NCBI GenBank assembly: GCA_903916085.1
Contig: CAIWVL010000070.1
Span: forward strand, 1-34,627
DNA: 34,627 nt
Direction: 5' to 3'
Source: an uncultured Spartobacteria bacterium
GTDB lineage: Bacteria; Verrucomicrobiota; Verrucomicrobiia; Chthoniobacterales; Chthoniobacteraceae
Below the pieces are notes generated by a model. The model saw only the letters and a program-made list of their open reading frames with translations, searched no databases and had not been told where the DNA came from. The position numbers and the translations under genes are program-made. Within the stretch, counting starts at the first letter, position 1, and each line of letters opens with the position of its first letter. This document shows, piece by piece, positions 1 through 8,956 of the stretch.

Positions 1-28
1 AAATAGGGTGAGACGGATGTTTTCGAAT

Positions 29-247
29 TTACCCCACCATTTCCAGCTCACCGCAGAGACGATCTGCCAGGTCCTCGATGTCCACCTCGAATTGGTCCTC
101 AAAAAAGAGTTGCATGAGTGCCGCACCGATTTCGTCGGCGCTCATGGCGAGGTCTGGCTCAGGGAGGTAAGCTTCAGAGGGAGAGGCTTGATCGCGGATG
201 AGAGCGACCAACGCGTTCTGAATAGCTTCCAATTGTTCTGTTGTCAT
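29..247 (-). CDS. small acidic hypothetical protein (72 aa)
   Basis: ORF with ATG at 247, coherent acidic composition (MTTEQLEAIQNALVALIRDQ...), intergenic promoter-like DNA upstream; no family recognised. Confidence 0.5.
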   Translation of the reverse strand: MTTEQLEAIQNALVALIRDQASPSEAYLPEPDLAMSADEIGAALMQLFFEDQFEVDIEDLADRLCGELEMVG

Positions 248-400
248 GATCGTGTGCGTTGCTGGGGGTGGTCTGGAGGATCATTATGAACATATTTTTG
301 AGTAACTTGTATTGTCATGCAAATTATGACAGGAAAAAGAGACTGCCTGACGCCGCAAAGGCCCATGAGAAGCCCTCTCCGTGCCCTGCCTCTTTTTTAC

Positions 401-1456
401 CTACTCAATCAGCACAGGAATGCCTGGGGTGATACGCTGTAGGATGCGCACCACGTCCCAGTTGGCAACCCGCATGCAACCATGGCTGGAGGCTCGGCCG
501 ATGGTGTCGGGTTGATTCGTGCCGTGGATGCCTATGCCGGAACGATTTAGAGCGCACCAAGCCACTCCCACGGGGTTGTTAGGCCCCGGAGGCAGCATGA
601 AAAATTGGTCAGTCCGCACCCCGTGGTTAAGTACTCCTTCATCCCAGCGAAAAGTCGGCATTGTGCTAATGGCCATGAGCTTCCACTTCCCGGGCGGTGT
701 GGGTAGTGACGGTGAACCTGGTGTGATGGGTACACTCGCTAGGAGTTGTTCCCCTTCACTCAGTTCTAACTGCCTTTCCTTGCGATCGATGCGAATGCTT
801 CTTCCCTTAAACTCCGGGTTCTCAGGAAGGGTCGCAATCGCGCGCACGTCTTCGATTTGAAAGGGCTCCACAGCAGGTACTTTCACTGTATCTCCCACCT
901 TCAGGTGGTCCAGTGTAATGCCCCCGTTTAGGTACTCCAAAAGTCCGACGGAACAATGGAACCGCTCCGTTAAAAACTCGGAAAATGATTCATAGGGCAG
1001 ATACTGTAGGCGAGACTGCTCCTGTGGTTTCGAAGGCAGGTTACCCACAAATTTCCGGTCGTCCGGCTTGATCGTGTATTCCGCAAATACGGGTAGCCCC
1101 TGCGGAATCGGGAGATTTTCGGGGGTTCCCGTTATGGGAAGTGCATGGGCTCTTTGGTAATGCGCAACCGCCTTGTTGGTGAATTCACCCGGAAGACAGT
1201 CTACCTTTCCAGGTCCAACAAGGGCACTGTCGAGAAAAATTGGGAGACGCACTTGGGCTTCCCGTTCCTTGGCGGAGGGTTGACGGACGCTCGCCTTCTC
1301 GGGTGTGTTTGGTCGGGATCCCGCTAGGCTGGTCGGGGGGCTCTGCATTTGGGGGCTCTGCAGAGAGGCGGGCGCACCGACGGAGGCGGCTCCCCTGGCA
1401 CCAAGCTGGAAGACGCACAGCAATAGGATGGCGGTGGTTGCGGGAGAGAGCTTCAT
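401..1456 (-). CDS. L,D-transpeptidase (YkuD domain), exported
   Basis: C-terminal GIHGTNQPDTIGRASSHGCMRVAN matches the YkuD HGT...S.GC.R catalytic motif; signal-like MKLSPATTAILLLCVFQLGARGA gives a likely start at 1456 rather than 1549; LysM-like region (YLNGGITLDHLKVGDTVKVP). Confidence 0.9.
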   Translation of the reverse strand: MKLSPATTAILLLCVFQLGARGAASVGAPASLQSPQMQSPPTSLAGSRPNTPEKASVRQPSAKEREAQVRLPIFLDSALVGPGKVDCLPGEFTNKAVAHYQRAHALPITGTPENLPIPQGLPVFAEYTIKPDDRKFVGNLPSKPQEQSRLQYLPYESFSEFLTERFHCSVGLLEYLNGGITLDHLKVGDTVKVPAVEPFQIEDVRAIATLPENPEFKGRSIRIDRKERQLELSEGEQLLASVPITPGSPSLPTPPGKWKLMAISTMPTFRWDEGVLNHGVRTDQFFMLPPGPNNPVGVAWCALNRSGIGIHGTNQPDTIGRASSHGCMRVANWDVVRILQRITPGIPVLIE

Positions 1457-1526
1457 TGGGAAAAGGGGGTTGGCGCGTCGCTGACCTCGGCTAGGGTAAG
1501 GAGACAGACGTGTCTGCCACTTCCCT

Positions 1527-2588
1527 ATGAATTCACGACCTCTTCGCATCGCGCAAGTATCTCCGCTTTGGACCCGAATTCCACCAATGAATTACGGGGG
1601 CATTGAGCTTCTGATGAAGCTTCTGGTGGACGAACTCGTGGAACGGGGCCACGCCGTCACCTTATTTGCTACGGCTGACTGCGAAACGAGGGGCGAGTTG
1701 GTGTCGGTGGCGGACGCCTGCATCACCGATCTTATGACTCGGGGTGAGGCGTATGCCTATGAGCACTACGCCAATGCCGCTGTCGCCGAGGCCCTACGCC
1801 GGGCCTCCGAGTTTGACGTGCTGCATTATCATCTTACCCCAGGCTGGATACCCCTCGCCTCTCTTGCCTCCAAGCCGTCCTTATTCACCCTCCACACGTG
1901 CGCGGTGAAAGATGATGAATGGGCCTTCGCCAAGTATCCGGAAGTTGAAGTGGCGGCAATCAGCCGCTTTCAAATTGCCGAAACCGCCACCCGTCTCCAC
2001 CGCGACTTTCCCGTGGTCTATAACGGCTGCGATTTCGGTGCCTACACTCCTGAGTTTGCTGCCGGTAAGCATCTGGCTTTTCTCGGCCGGATGAGCCACG
2101 CCAAGAATCCGGCGGGTGCTATTGCGATCGCAAAATCCTTGGGGATGCCGCTGGTGCTGGCGGGTCGCCCTCAAAACGGGGAGGAAGAACGCTATTTTGC
2201 CGAGGAAGTGAAACCGCACATTGATGGGGAGCAGATTCGGTGGATCGGACCCGTAAACCACGCGCAGAAGGAGGCGTTGTTGCGCAGTGCCTCCGCTTTG
2301 TTGTTCCCCATTCAGTGGGATGAGCCTTTTGGGCTGGTGATGATTGAGTCGATGGCGTGCGGGACTCCAGTGATCGGGGTGAAGCGTGGTTCTGTGGGCG
2401 AAGTCGTGACGGACGGAGTTACGGGTTATACGGCAGCCACGCCGGAGGGGTTGGCTGGTTTGGTGGAGCAAACCTTGAAGTTAGACCGTCGACGTGTGCG
2501 GGAATCGGCGGAGGCGCAGTTTAGCTATCAGCAGATGGTGGCTGCATATGTGGCGCTTTACCGCAAATTGGTATCTGGCCGTTCCTGA
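1527..2588 (+). CDS. glycosyltransferase family 4 protein
   Basis: GT-B features: PPMNYGGIELL...RGHAVTLFAT, FLGRMSHAKNP, DEPFGLVMIESMACGTPVIGVKRGSVGEVV. Confidence 0.92.
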   Translation: MNSRPLRIAQVSPLWTRIPPMNYGGIELLMKLLVDELVERGHAVTLFATADCETRGELVSVADACITDLMTRGEAYAYEHYANAAVAEALRRASEFDVLHYHLTPGWIPLASLASKPSLFTLHTCAVKDDEWAFAKYPEVEVAAISRFQIAETATRLHRDFPVVYNGCDFGAYTPEFAAGKHLAFLGRMSHAKNPAGAIAIAKSLGMPLVLAGRPQNGEEERYFAEEVKPHIDGEQIRWIGPVNHAQKEALLRSASALLFPIQWDEPFGLVMIESMACGTPVIGVKRGSVGEVVTDGVTGYTAATPEGLAGLVEQTLKLDRRRVRESAEAQFSYQQMVAAYVALYRKLVSGRS

Positions 2589-2633
2589 AACAAGGATGGA
2601 GTAAACCCCGGCGTTCGTATAGGGGTCAGGACT

Positions 2634-3194
2634 ATGTCGATTGCAACCAAGACAGGCGACGATGGGTCCACCGGACTGATGTTTGGCCGCCGGGTGTCCA
2701 AGACGCATCCGCGCGTCGAGGCCTATGGAACTTTGGATGAACTGAACACCGCGCTGGGCATGGTCCGGGCGTTTTGTGAAGTGCCCGTCATTGGCGAACG
2801 CGTTCTGGCGATTCAAAAAAAACTGATCCCAATCATGGGTGAACTGGCCGTTTCTGAGGAGGATCGACTGCGTTACATTCAAAAAGGACGCACCATCATC
2901 GGTCCAGAATGGGCGGATGAACTCACGGCTCAGATCGTGGATCTGGAGAAAAACCACAAGATTACCTACGCCGGCTGGGCCACGCCGGGAGCCACTAAGG
3001 GTAGCGCCTGTCTGGACGTGGCGCGCACCGTGTGTCGCCGGGCGGAGCGCGCTCTCGTGCACATGCGTGAGAGCGGTTTTGAAGCGAGCCCCCACATTTT
3101 GCGCTACGTGAACCGGCTCTCAGACTTATGCTGGCTGTGGGCGCGCTGGACCGAGACGCTTACGGGCGCGGTGAAGGACGAACCGGAGGCGTGA
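2634..3194 (+). CDS. cob(I)yrinic acid a,c-diamide adenosyltransferase, PduO type
   Basis: TKTGDDGSTGLMFGRRVSKTHPRVEAYGTLDELNTALG and RRAERALVHM...YVNRLSDLCWLWAR are PduO-type ATR signatures. Confidence 0.92.
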   Translation: MSIATKTGDDGSTGLMFGRRVSKTHPRVEAYGTLDELNTALGMVRAFCEVPVIGERVLAIQKKLIPIMGELAVSEEDRLRYIQKGRTIIGPEWADELTAQIVDLEKNHKITYAGWATPGATKGSACLDVARTVCRRAERALVHMRESGFEASPHILRYVNRLSDLCWLWARWTETLTGAVKDEPEA

Positions 3195-3198
3195 GCGT

Positions 3199-3924
3199 TC
3201 AGGGTTGAGGGGAGGATTCGAAGGCGGCCTCGGCAGAAATAATGATTGGCGCGATGGTGGCCTTCCAGATGGCGTATCCTGCCTCAGTCATGTGGATGTC
3301 ATTGGGAATAAAGTAGTCGGGATTGGGTTTGCCGTTTGGTCCGAGCAGCGGCGAGGTGGTGTCTATGAAGCGCATCCAAGGGTGAGCAGCGCATTCCGAC
3401 TGGAGCAGGGCGTTGGTGGAGCGGATGGCCTCCCAGCGCTCGAAGCGTTTTCCTGGACTGGGGACCACCCCAAGGACGTACAGGCGGGTTTTGGGCAGGG
3501 ACTCATGAATTTGCTGATGAACGGCTTGAAACTGGCTGAGGACCTCTCCGGGGGTGACGCCCGCGTTGATGTCGTTGCTGCCCTCGTACAAAACCACGGC
3601 TCTCGGCTTAAAGGGAATCACCAGTTTTGGGACAAACAACTCCGAGGCGTGCTGCATGCGACTGCCGCCGATGCCCATGTTGTAGATTGTTAAGGGGGCG
3701 AGATCTGCCTCCAGGGTTTTCCAGTTCGCCATGTGAGAGCTTCCGATACAAATGATGGCGCTCGGCTGTGGTGTGGGTTCCTTGAGCTTTTTCGCCACAA
3801 GCGTCGCCCATTTTGCGGGATCTGCGGCAAGGGCGGCTTTTGGGGGGTCTGCTGCGCGGGTGGCAGGGCTGAAGGCGAAGACGCAAGTTAAGATAGAAAG
3901 GAGGTAACGTGGGGGGAGGTGCAT
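3199..3924 (-). CDS. SGNH/GDSL-type hydrolase, exported
   Basis: IICIGSSHMANW (block I, GSS), GIGGSRMQ, YEGSNDINAGV, DIHMTEAGYAIW; ATG at 3924 precedes signal peptide MHLPPRYLLSILTCVFAFSPATRA. Confidence 0.85.
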   Translation of the reverse strand: MHLPPRYLLSILTCVFAFSPATRAADPPKAALAADPAKWATLVAKKLKEPTPQPSAIICIGSSHMANWKTLEADLAPLTIYNMGIGGSRMQHASELFVPKLVIPFKPRAVVLYEGSNDINAGVTPGEVLSQFQAVHQQIHESLPKTRLYVLGVVPSPGKRFERWEAIRSTNALLQSECAAHPWMRFIDTTSPLLGPNGKPNPDYFIPNDIHMTEAGYAIWKATIAPIIISAEAAFESSPQP

Positions 3925-4017
3925 TGGAGAATGGAGATCGGCGCAGGTTTTGTTAAGTTGAGGGCACTTTGCATTTGACCAGATAGCGGGACTAATGCAA
4001 CCTCCGCCCCCTTTCGC

Positions 4018-4497
4018 ATGCGTCACACCATATCGGTTCTGGTTGAAAACAAGTTCGGGGTGCTTAATCGCATCGCCGGAATGTTCAGTGGTCGTGGGTT
4101 TAACATCGACACGTTGAATGTCGGTCCAACGTTGGATCCGTCCACGTCCCGGATGACTATTGTCGTCCGTGGCGATGACAACGTGCTTGAGCAGGTCACT
4201 AAGCAGCTTCGTAAACTTGTGGATGTCATCGAGTTGCAAGACTTTAGTGATGATCAAAGCGTAGACCGCGAGTTGGTGCTCATGCGCGTCAACATCACTC
4301 CCGAAACGCGGGGCGAAGTCATGCAGATGTGCGACATCTTCCGGGCAAAGATCATCGATGTGCAGCGCCACAACCTGTCCATTGAGGTGACTGGCGACGA
4401 CAGTAAGATCAGCAAGTTCATCTTCTTGATGGAACCTTTCGGCATCAGCGACCTTACCCGTACAGGGAAAATCGCCTTGGCTCGTCGCGCTGACTAA
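4018..4497 (+). CDS. ilvN: acetolactate synthase small (regulatory) subunit
   Basis: MRHTISVLVENKFGVLNRIAGMFSGRGFNIDTLNVGPT ACT domain, typical 159 aa length. Confidence 0.96.
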   Translation: MRHTISVLVENKFGVLNRIAGMFSGRGFNIDTLNVGPTLDPSTSRMTIVVRGDDNVLEQVTKQLRKLVDVIELQDFSDDQSVDRELVLMRVNITPETRGEVMQMCDIFRAKIIDVQRHNLSIEVTGDDSKISKFIFLMEPFGISDLTRTGKIALARRAD

Positions 4498-4533
4498 TCC
4501 TCTTTTCTAAGTCTCTCCTCCTTATTTTATTCC

Positions 4534-5565
4534 ATGGCTGTAACAATCTACACTGACAAGGACGCTGATCTCGGCGTTTTCAAAGACAAAACAGTTGCCG
4601 TTCTCGGCTTTGGCTCTCAGGGCCACGCCCACGCGCTGAACCTCAAGGAATCTGGCGTACACGTCATTATTGGGCTCTATCCCGAGAGCAAGTCTCGCGC
4701 TACGGCGCAGGAACGCGGTTTCGAAGTCGTCGACACGGCTGAAGCCGTCCGCCGCGCAGACGTCATCTTCGTGGGTTTGCCCGACACCAAGCAGCCTGCC
4801 GCGTATAAGAAGGACATCGAGCCTAACTTGAGCAAGGGCAAGACGTTGCTCTTCAGCCACGGCTTCTCCATTCATTACCATACAATCACTCCTCCCGCGG
4901 ACGTGGACGTGATTTTGGTGGCACCCAAGGGCCCAGGTCACATCGTTCGTCGGCAGTACACGGAGGGCAAGGGCGTGCCTACCTTGATCGCGATTCACCA
5001 GAACCCGAGCCACAAGGCGAAGGACATCGCACTCGCATGGGCCAAGGGCATCGGCGGCACGCGGGCGGGTGTGTTGGAGACCTCTTTTAAGGAAGAAACC
5101 GAAACCGATCTCTTTGGAGAACAGGCCGTATTGTGCGGTGGAACGTCTGCCTTGGTGATGGCAGGGTTCGAAGTGCTTGTGGAAGCCGGTTACTCGCCTG
5201 AGATGGCGTATTTCGAGTGTCTCCATGAACTGAAGCTGATCGTGGATTTGATGAACGAGGCCGGTATTGCTGGGATGCGTTTCTCGATCTCTGAAACAGC
5301 TAAGTGGGGCGACGTGCTCGTCGGACCAAAGATCATCGACGCTGGCACCAAGGAGCGCATGCGCGAAGTCCTCAAGGACATTCAGTCGGGCGCTTTTGCC
5401 AAGGGCTGGATTGCTGAGTACGAAGGCGGGTACAAGAAGTACAACGCTCTCTTGGAAGCCGGAGAACAGCATCCCATCGAGAAGACGGGCGCTGAACTTC
5501 GCAGCCTCATGCCCTGGATTGCGAAGCGCAATCTGAAGGGAACACAGGGCTCCTACTCCGCGTAA
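4534..5565 (+). CDS. ilvC: ketol-acid reductoisomerase
   Basis: [49 protein letters not shown] motifs; 343 aa class I length. Confidence 0.98.
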   Translation: MAVTIYTDKDADLGVFKDKTVAVLGFGSQGHAHALNLKESGVHVIIGLYPESKSRATAQERGFEVVDTAEAVRRADVIFVGLPDTKQPAAYKKDIEPNLSKGKTLLFSHGFSIHYHTITPPADVDVILVAPKGPGHIVRRQYTEGKGVPTLIAIHQNPSHKAKDIALAWAKGIGGTRAGVLETSFKEETETDLFGEQAVLCGGTSALVMAGFEVLVEAGYSPEMAYFECLHELKLIVDLMNEAGIAGMRFSISETAKWGDVLVGPKIIDAGTKERMREVLKDIQSGAFAKGWIAEYEGGYKKYNALLEAGEQHPIEKTGAELRSLMPWIAKRNLKGTQGSYSA

Positions 5566-5594
5566 ACGGAGTACAGGATTAGCGATTAAGGAAG

Positions 5595-5632
5595 GGCCGC
5601 GAGCTTACGAGCTTCGCGGCCTTTCTTTTTTT
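5595..5632 (+). terminator. intrinsic terminator after ilvC
   Basis: ggccgcga-gct-tacg-agc-t-tcgcggcc hairpin followed by tttctttttt. Confidence 0.85.
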
Positions 5633-5782
5633 GGGGGGGGGGCGTCGCCGAGGGAGCGAGTGCCCGACGAGGGAAGGCAATCGGACTGCGCGATGTAGCG
5701 AGTGTTTTTTGCTCGTTCCTGGAGTCCCATGCGCTTCACCTCCCAGTTCCCTCCGCACCACGCTGCCTTCCAAAACACCGCC

Positions 5783-6271
5783 TTATTTCACCTGGCCGCT
5801 GAAGCCGGATTTGTTGAGGGCCTTCGCGAGCGCGGCGGTGCTGAAGTCTCCGTCGACCGTAAACGAGGTTGCGCCTTTGGTGGCGTTGTGGGTGCTCACG
5901 CCTGCCACCGAGGTGACGGCGTTTTCCACGGCTGTGACACATTTGCCACAGCACAAGTGTACGCCGGTCACTGTGGCGGATTTCACCTGCGCATCGACGA
6001 TTGCGGGAGCTTCCGCGCCCTGTCCGAAGTAACCGCCGGTCACCAAAGAGGCGATCGCCTGTTTGGCTGTGGCCTCGTCTTTGGCGGTAATGGTGACTTT
6101 AGTCTTCTCGGCTTGAGCGGAGGCTCCGGGCACTTTTGCGACGGCATCGACGATCCCGTTTTCGCACTTCTTACAGCAGTTATGGACACCTTCTAAAACT
6201 AGGCAGGAGTCGGCGCAGGCAGCGATCGTGAGAGCCAGGGAAAGGGAGGTAAACAGGGAGGGGATTTTCAT
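5783..6271 (-). CDS. exported/lipoprotein with two HMA-like metal-binding repeats
   Basis: N-terminal signal with lipobox-like IAAC; two internal repeats GVHNCCKKCENGIVDAVAKVPG and GVHLCCGKCVTAVENAVTSVAG in an HMA-like pattern. Confidence 0.8.
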   Translation of the reverse strand: MKIPSLFTSLSLALTIAACADSCLVLEGVHNCCKKCENGIVDAVAKVPGASAQAEKTKVTITAKDEATAKQAIASLVTGGYFGQGAEAPAIVDAQVKSATVTGVHLCCGKCVTAVENAVTSVAGVSTHNATKGATSFTVDGDFSTAALAKALNKSGFSGQVK

Positions 6272-6561
6272 CGGGTTACAATGAGGTTTTTACCCAGTAA
6301 AGGGAAGAAAGTCGGACCGAAAACGACCTTCCTGGGAATAAAATCTTAAAAACGTCCCGCGAGTCTGCTCTTTCCTGTTCAAAAAACAGACTCTTATCCC
6401 CTCGAGGGACTCTGAGATGCACTAACAGGAGGAAATTAACAGCTCTGGATTCTAGCGGCCCGTAAAACTCCGGTGTACTAACCATGAGCCAGCTTCCCGG
6501 CGACACGCGCTTTGAGGGGCAGTGAGAACATTTTGGCGTAATTAATAGCGCTTGAGGTTGC

Positions 6562-6583
6562 GGCGCGGCTTGCTTCGCCCTAC
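6562..6583 (-). repeat. degenerate REP-like palindrome with GTAG head upstream of the GH57 gene
   Basis: Minus strand GTAG-GGCGAAGC-AA-GCCGCGCC; 4 bp + 2 mismatches + 2 bp stem. Confidence 0.3.
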
Positions 6584-6594
6584 GGATTTACAGC

Positions 6595-8748
6595 ATGGCG
6601 CACGCAGTTTTTCTCTGGCACATGCACCAGCCCTACTACGTGAACCCAGCATCCCGCACAGCGATGATGCCTTGGGTTCGTTTACACGCAGTCAAGGGCT
6701 ATTTGGACATGATCTCCATCATAGAGGAGTTCCCTGAAATTCGGGTCAACTTCAATTTGACTCCCGTCTTGTTGTTGCAAATTCAGGAACTCGCCGAAGG
6801 AAGTGTGCACGATCTTTGGATGGATTGGGCTCGCAAACCTGCAACTCAACTCGAAGAGCACGAACGACTTGCGATTTTGGAGAACTTCTTCAAAATTCAC
6901 TGGGACAACATGATCAAGCCGTTCCCGCGCTATTGGGAACTGCTTAACAAGCGGGGCTTTACCTTCGAACGGGAGGACGTGCGGCGTGGGCTGCGCTACT
7001 GGTCGGTGCAGGAGTTCCTGGACTTGCAGACGTGGTTTAACCTGGCTTGGTGCGGGTACACTGCAGAAAAACTTTATCCAGAGTTAGTAGCACTGAAAAA
7101 AAAGGGGCGTAATTTTACTGAGGAAGATAAGCAGCGGGTGTTGGATGTTCATCAAGACATCCTCTCCAAGATCATCCCTCTCTACCGAGAGGCTGAAGCG
7201 CGGGGACAGGTGGAGATCACGACAACCCCTTTCTATCACCCTATTCTACCGCTGGTTTTTGATAGCAATCTTGCCGAGCGCGCGATGCCCGGGCGGCAGT
7301 TTCCGAACCGTTTTCACTGGCCCGAGGATGCCGCCGCCCACCTGAAGCTAGCCGTGGCGCAGCATACTAAGCTTTTTGGAAAAGCCCCGCGCGGCTTGTG
7401 GCCTAGCGAAGGTTCCATTGCGCCTGAGCTTGTTGCCCTCATGCAGGCTGCTGGGATCCGTTACTTTTGTTCGGATGAAGAAAATCTTTTCCGGTCCTTG
7501 GAGCGGGACCCTGAGCGTCAGGGGGTGAGTGTGAATCACTTGGAATTGTTTCAAGGCTGGAAAGTGGAGTATCAGGGCGCGTCGGTGAATGCCGTTTTTC
7601 GCGAAAAGCCGCTGTCGGATTTCATTGGTTTCATGGCAGCAAAGAACAGGCCTGAAGATGCAGCCGGGCACCTGCTGCATCATCTGCGGAACATTGCCCA
7701 CGCTTTACCTGAAAATAAGGGGGTTATTCCTCTCATTCTCGACGGCGAAAACGCTTGGGAAACTTTTGCAGATGGGGGTGAGTCCTTCTTGCGGCATTTG
7801 TATCAAGGGGTTTTAGATGAACCGAGCCTGCAAACCGCCACTATTGAGCGTTATCTAGAGCGTGAGGCTCCCCTTAAGGTGGTGCGAACCCTCCATTCAG
7901 GCTCGTGGATCTCAGGTAATTTCGACATCTGGATTGGTGAAGATGAAGAAAATCGAGCTTGGAATCTGTTGGGAGAAACGCGCGAGTTTCTGCAGCGCCA
8001 GCTGGATTCAGGGCGTTTGAGTCCTGAAAAAAAGGAGGCAGCTCTCCAAGAAATTTACGCTGCCGAAGGGAGCGACTGGTTTTGGTGGTATGGACCGGAT
8101 TTCTCGACTGAAAATGACGCTCTTTTTGACGACCTCTTCAGGCAACACCTCAAAAATGTGTACACATTGTGCGGGCATTTGCCGCCGTCCCTCTTAGAGG
8201 AGCCGATTACGGCGATGCGCGTAGCGCCCCTGTACAGCAAGCCGGAACGACCGGTCAGTCGGATGCTCACGGGGCGACGCTCCTCGTATTTTGATTGGAT
8301 GGGTGCTGGGTGTTACATTGCGGGGAGTGAGCAAGGGGCGATGTATCGTTCAGGGCGCATTCTAAAGCGGTTTTACTTTGGCAACGATGCGCAAGCGGTT
8401 TACTTGCGGTTAGATCCTGTGCAATGGGAGGGAGTATCGGTGCGGATCGAGTTCCACGGGAAACTGCATGCGGCTCTGGAAGTGCCGTCCTTAAAGCCAG
8501 AGGGGCAGGGGAGTTATCGTTGGATTTCGGCTGCTGGGGTGGTGACGGAGCAAGAAGGCTTCGCCGCGCGTGATGTGGTGGAACTGGAGATTCCACTGAG
8601 CTTGCTCGAGCTTAATGGCGATCAGGCGGTGCGGTTTCAGGTGAAAGTGTTCGAAGGTGGCTTGGAACGCGAGTGTTACCCTGAGCGCGTGCCGATAGAA
8701 TTTAATCTGACCAGAAAAGAGTACGCCCTGGAGCACTGGATGGTCTGA
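6595..8748 (+). CDS. glycoside hydrolase family 57 protein (alpha-amylase/4-alpha-glucanotransferase-like)
   Basis: AVFLWHMHQPYY N-terminus, RVNFNLTPVLLLQ, GLWPSEGSIAPE, YFCSDEENL, PLILDGENAWE typical of GH57. Confidence 0.92.
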   Translation: MAHAVFLWHMHQPYYVNPASRTAMMPWVRLHAVKGYLDMISIIEEFPEIRVNFNLTPVLLLQIQELAEGSVHDLWMDWARKPATQLEEHERLAILENFFKIHWDNMIKPFPRYWELLNKRGFTFEREDVRRGLRYWSVQEFLDLQTWFNLAWCGYTAEKLYPELVALKKKGRNFTEEDKQRVLDVHQDILSKIIPLYREAEARGQVEITTTPFYHPILPLVFDSNLAERAMPGRQFPNRFHWPEDAAAHLKLAVAQHTKLFGKAPRGLWPSEGSIAPELVALMQAAGIRYFCSDEENLFRSLERDPERQGVSVNHLELFQGWKVEYQGASVNAVFREKPLSDFIGFMAAKNRPEDAAGHLLHHLRNIAHALPENKGVIPLILDGENAWETFADGGESFLRHLYQGVLDEPSLQTATIERYLEREAPLKVVRTLHSGSWISGNFDIWIGEDEENRAWNLLGETREFLQRQLDSGRLSPEKKEAALQEIYAAEGSDWFWWYGPDFSTENDALFDDLFRQHLKNVYTLCGHLPPSLLEEPITAMRVAPLYSKPERPVSRMLTGRRSSYFDWMGAGCYIAGSEQGAMYRSGRILKRFYFGNDAQAVYLRLDPVQWEGVSVRIEFHGKLHAALEVPSLKPEGQGSYRWISAAGVVTEQEGFAARDVVELEIPLSLLELNGDQAVRFQVKVFEGGLERECYPERVPIEFNLTRKEYALEHWMV

Positions 8749-8956
8749 GTTCTGGGGGGGGGAATCAAGGGACGTGAAAGCGGTTGCGCGCTGTATTCCC
8801 CCGCCTTCTTTTCTTCCCGTGCGCCGATTCCCTCCCTCGGAACTCCATTCTTCCCGTTCATCTCACGCAATCTGGTGAGTTCAGGGTTGCGGCTTCCCCC
8901 TTCCTTCCCGTTTTATAGAGGGCTTCCTAGCGCATTTGCCGCTCTTCCTTCGTCTC

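Noticed and set aside
1881-2471. 196-aa minus-strand ORF antisense to the GT4 gene
   Set aside because: His/Arg/Pro-rich shadow ORF; GT4 motifs are on the plus strand.
4522-5472. 316-aa minus-strand ORF antisense to ilvC
   Set aside because: Shadow ORF of a highly conserved gene; no family resemblance, no plausible independent promoter seen.
6276-6506. 76-aa minus-strand ORF between the double-HMA gene and GH57
   Set aside because: No recognisable domain and it covers hairpin-forming intergenic DNA; more likely leader sequence.
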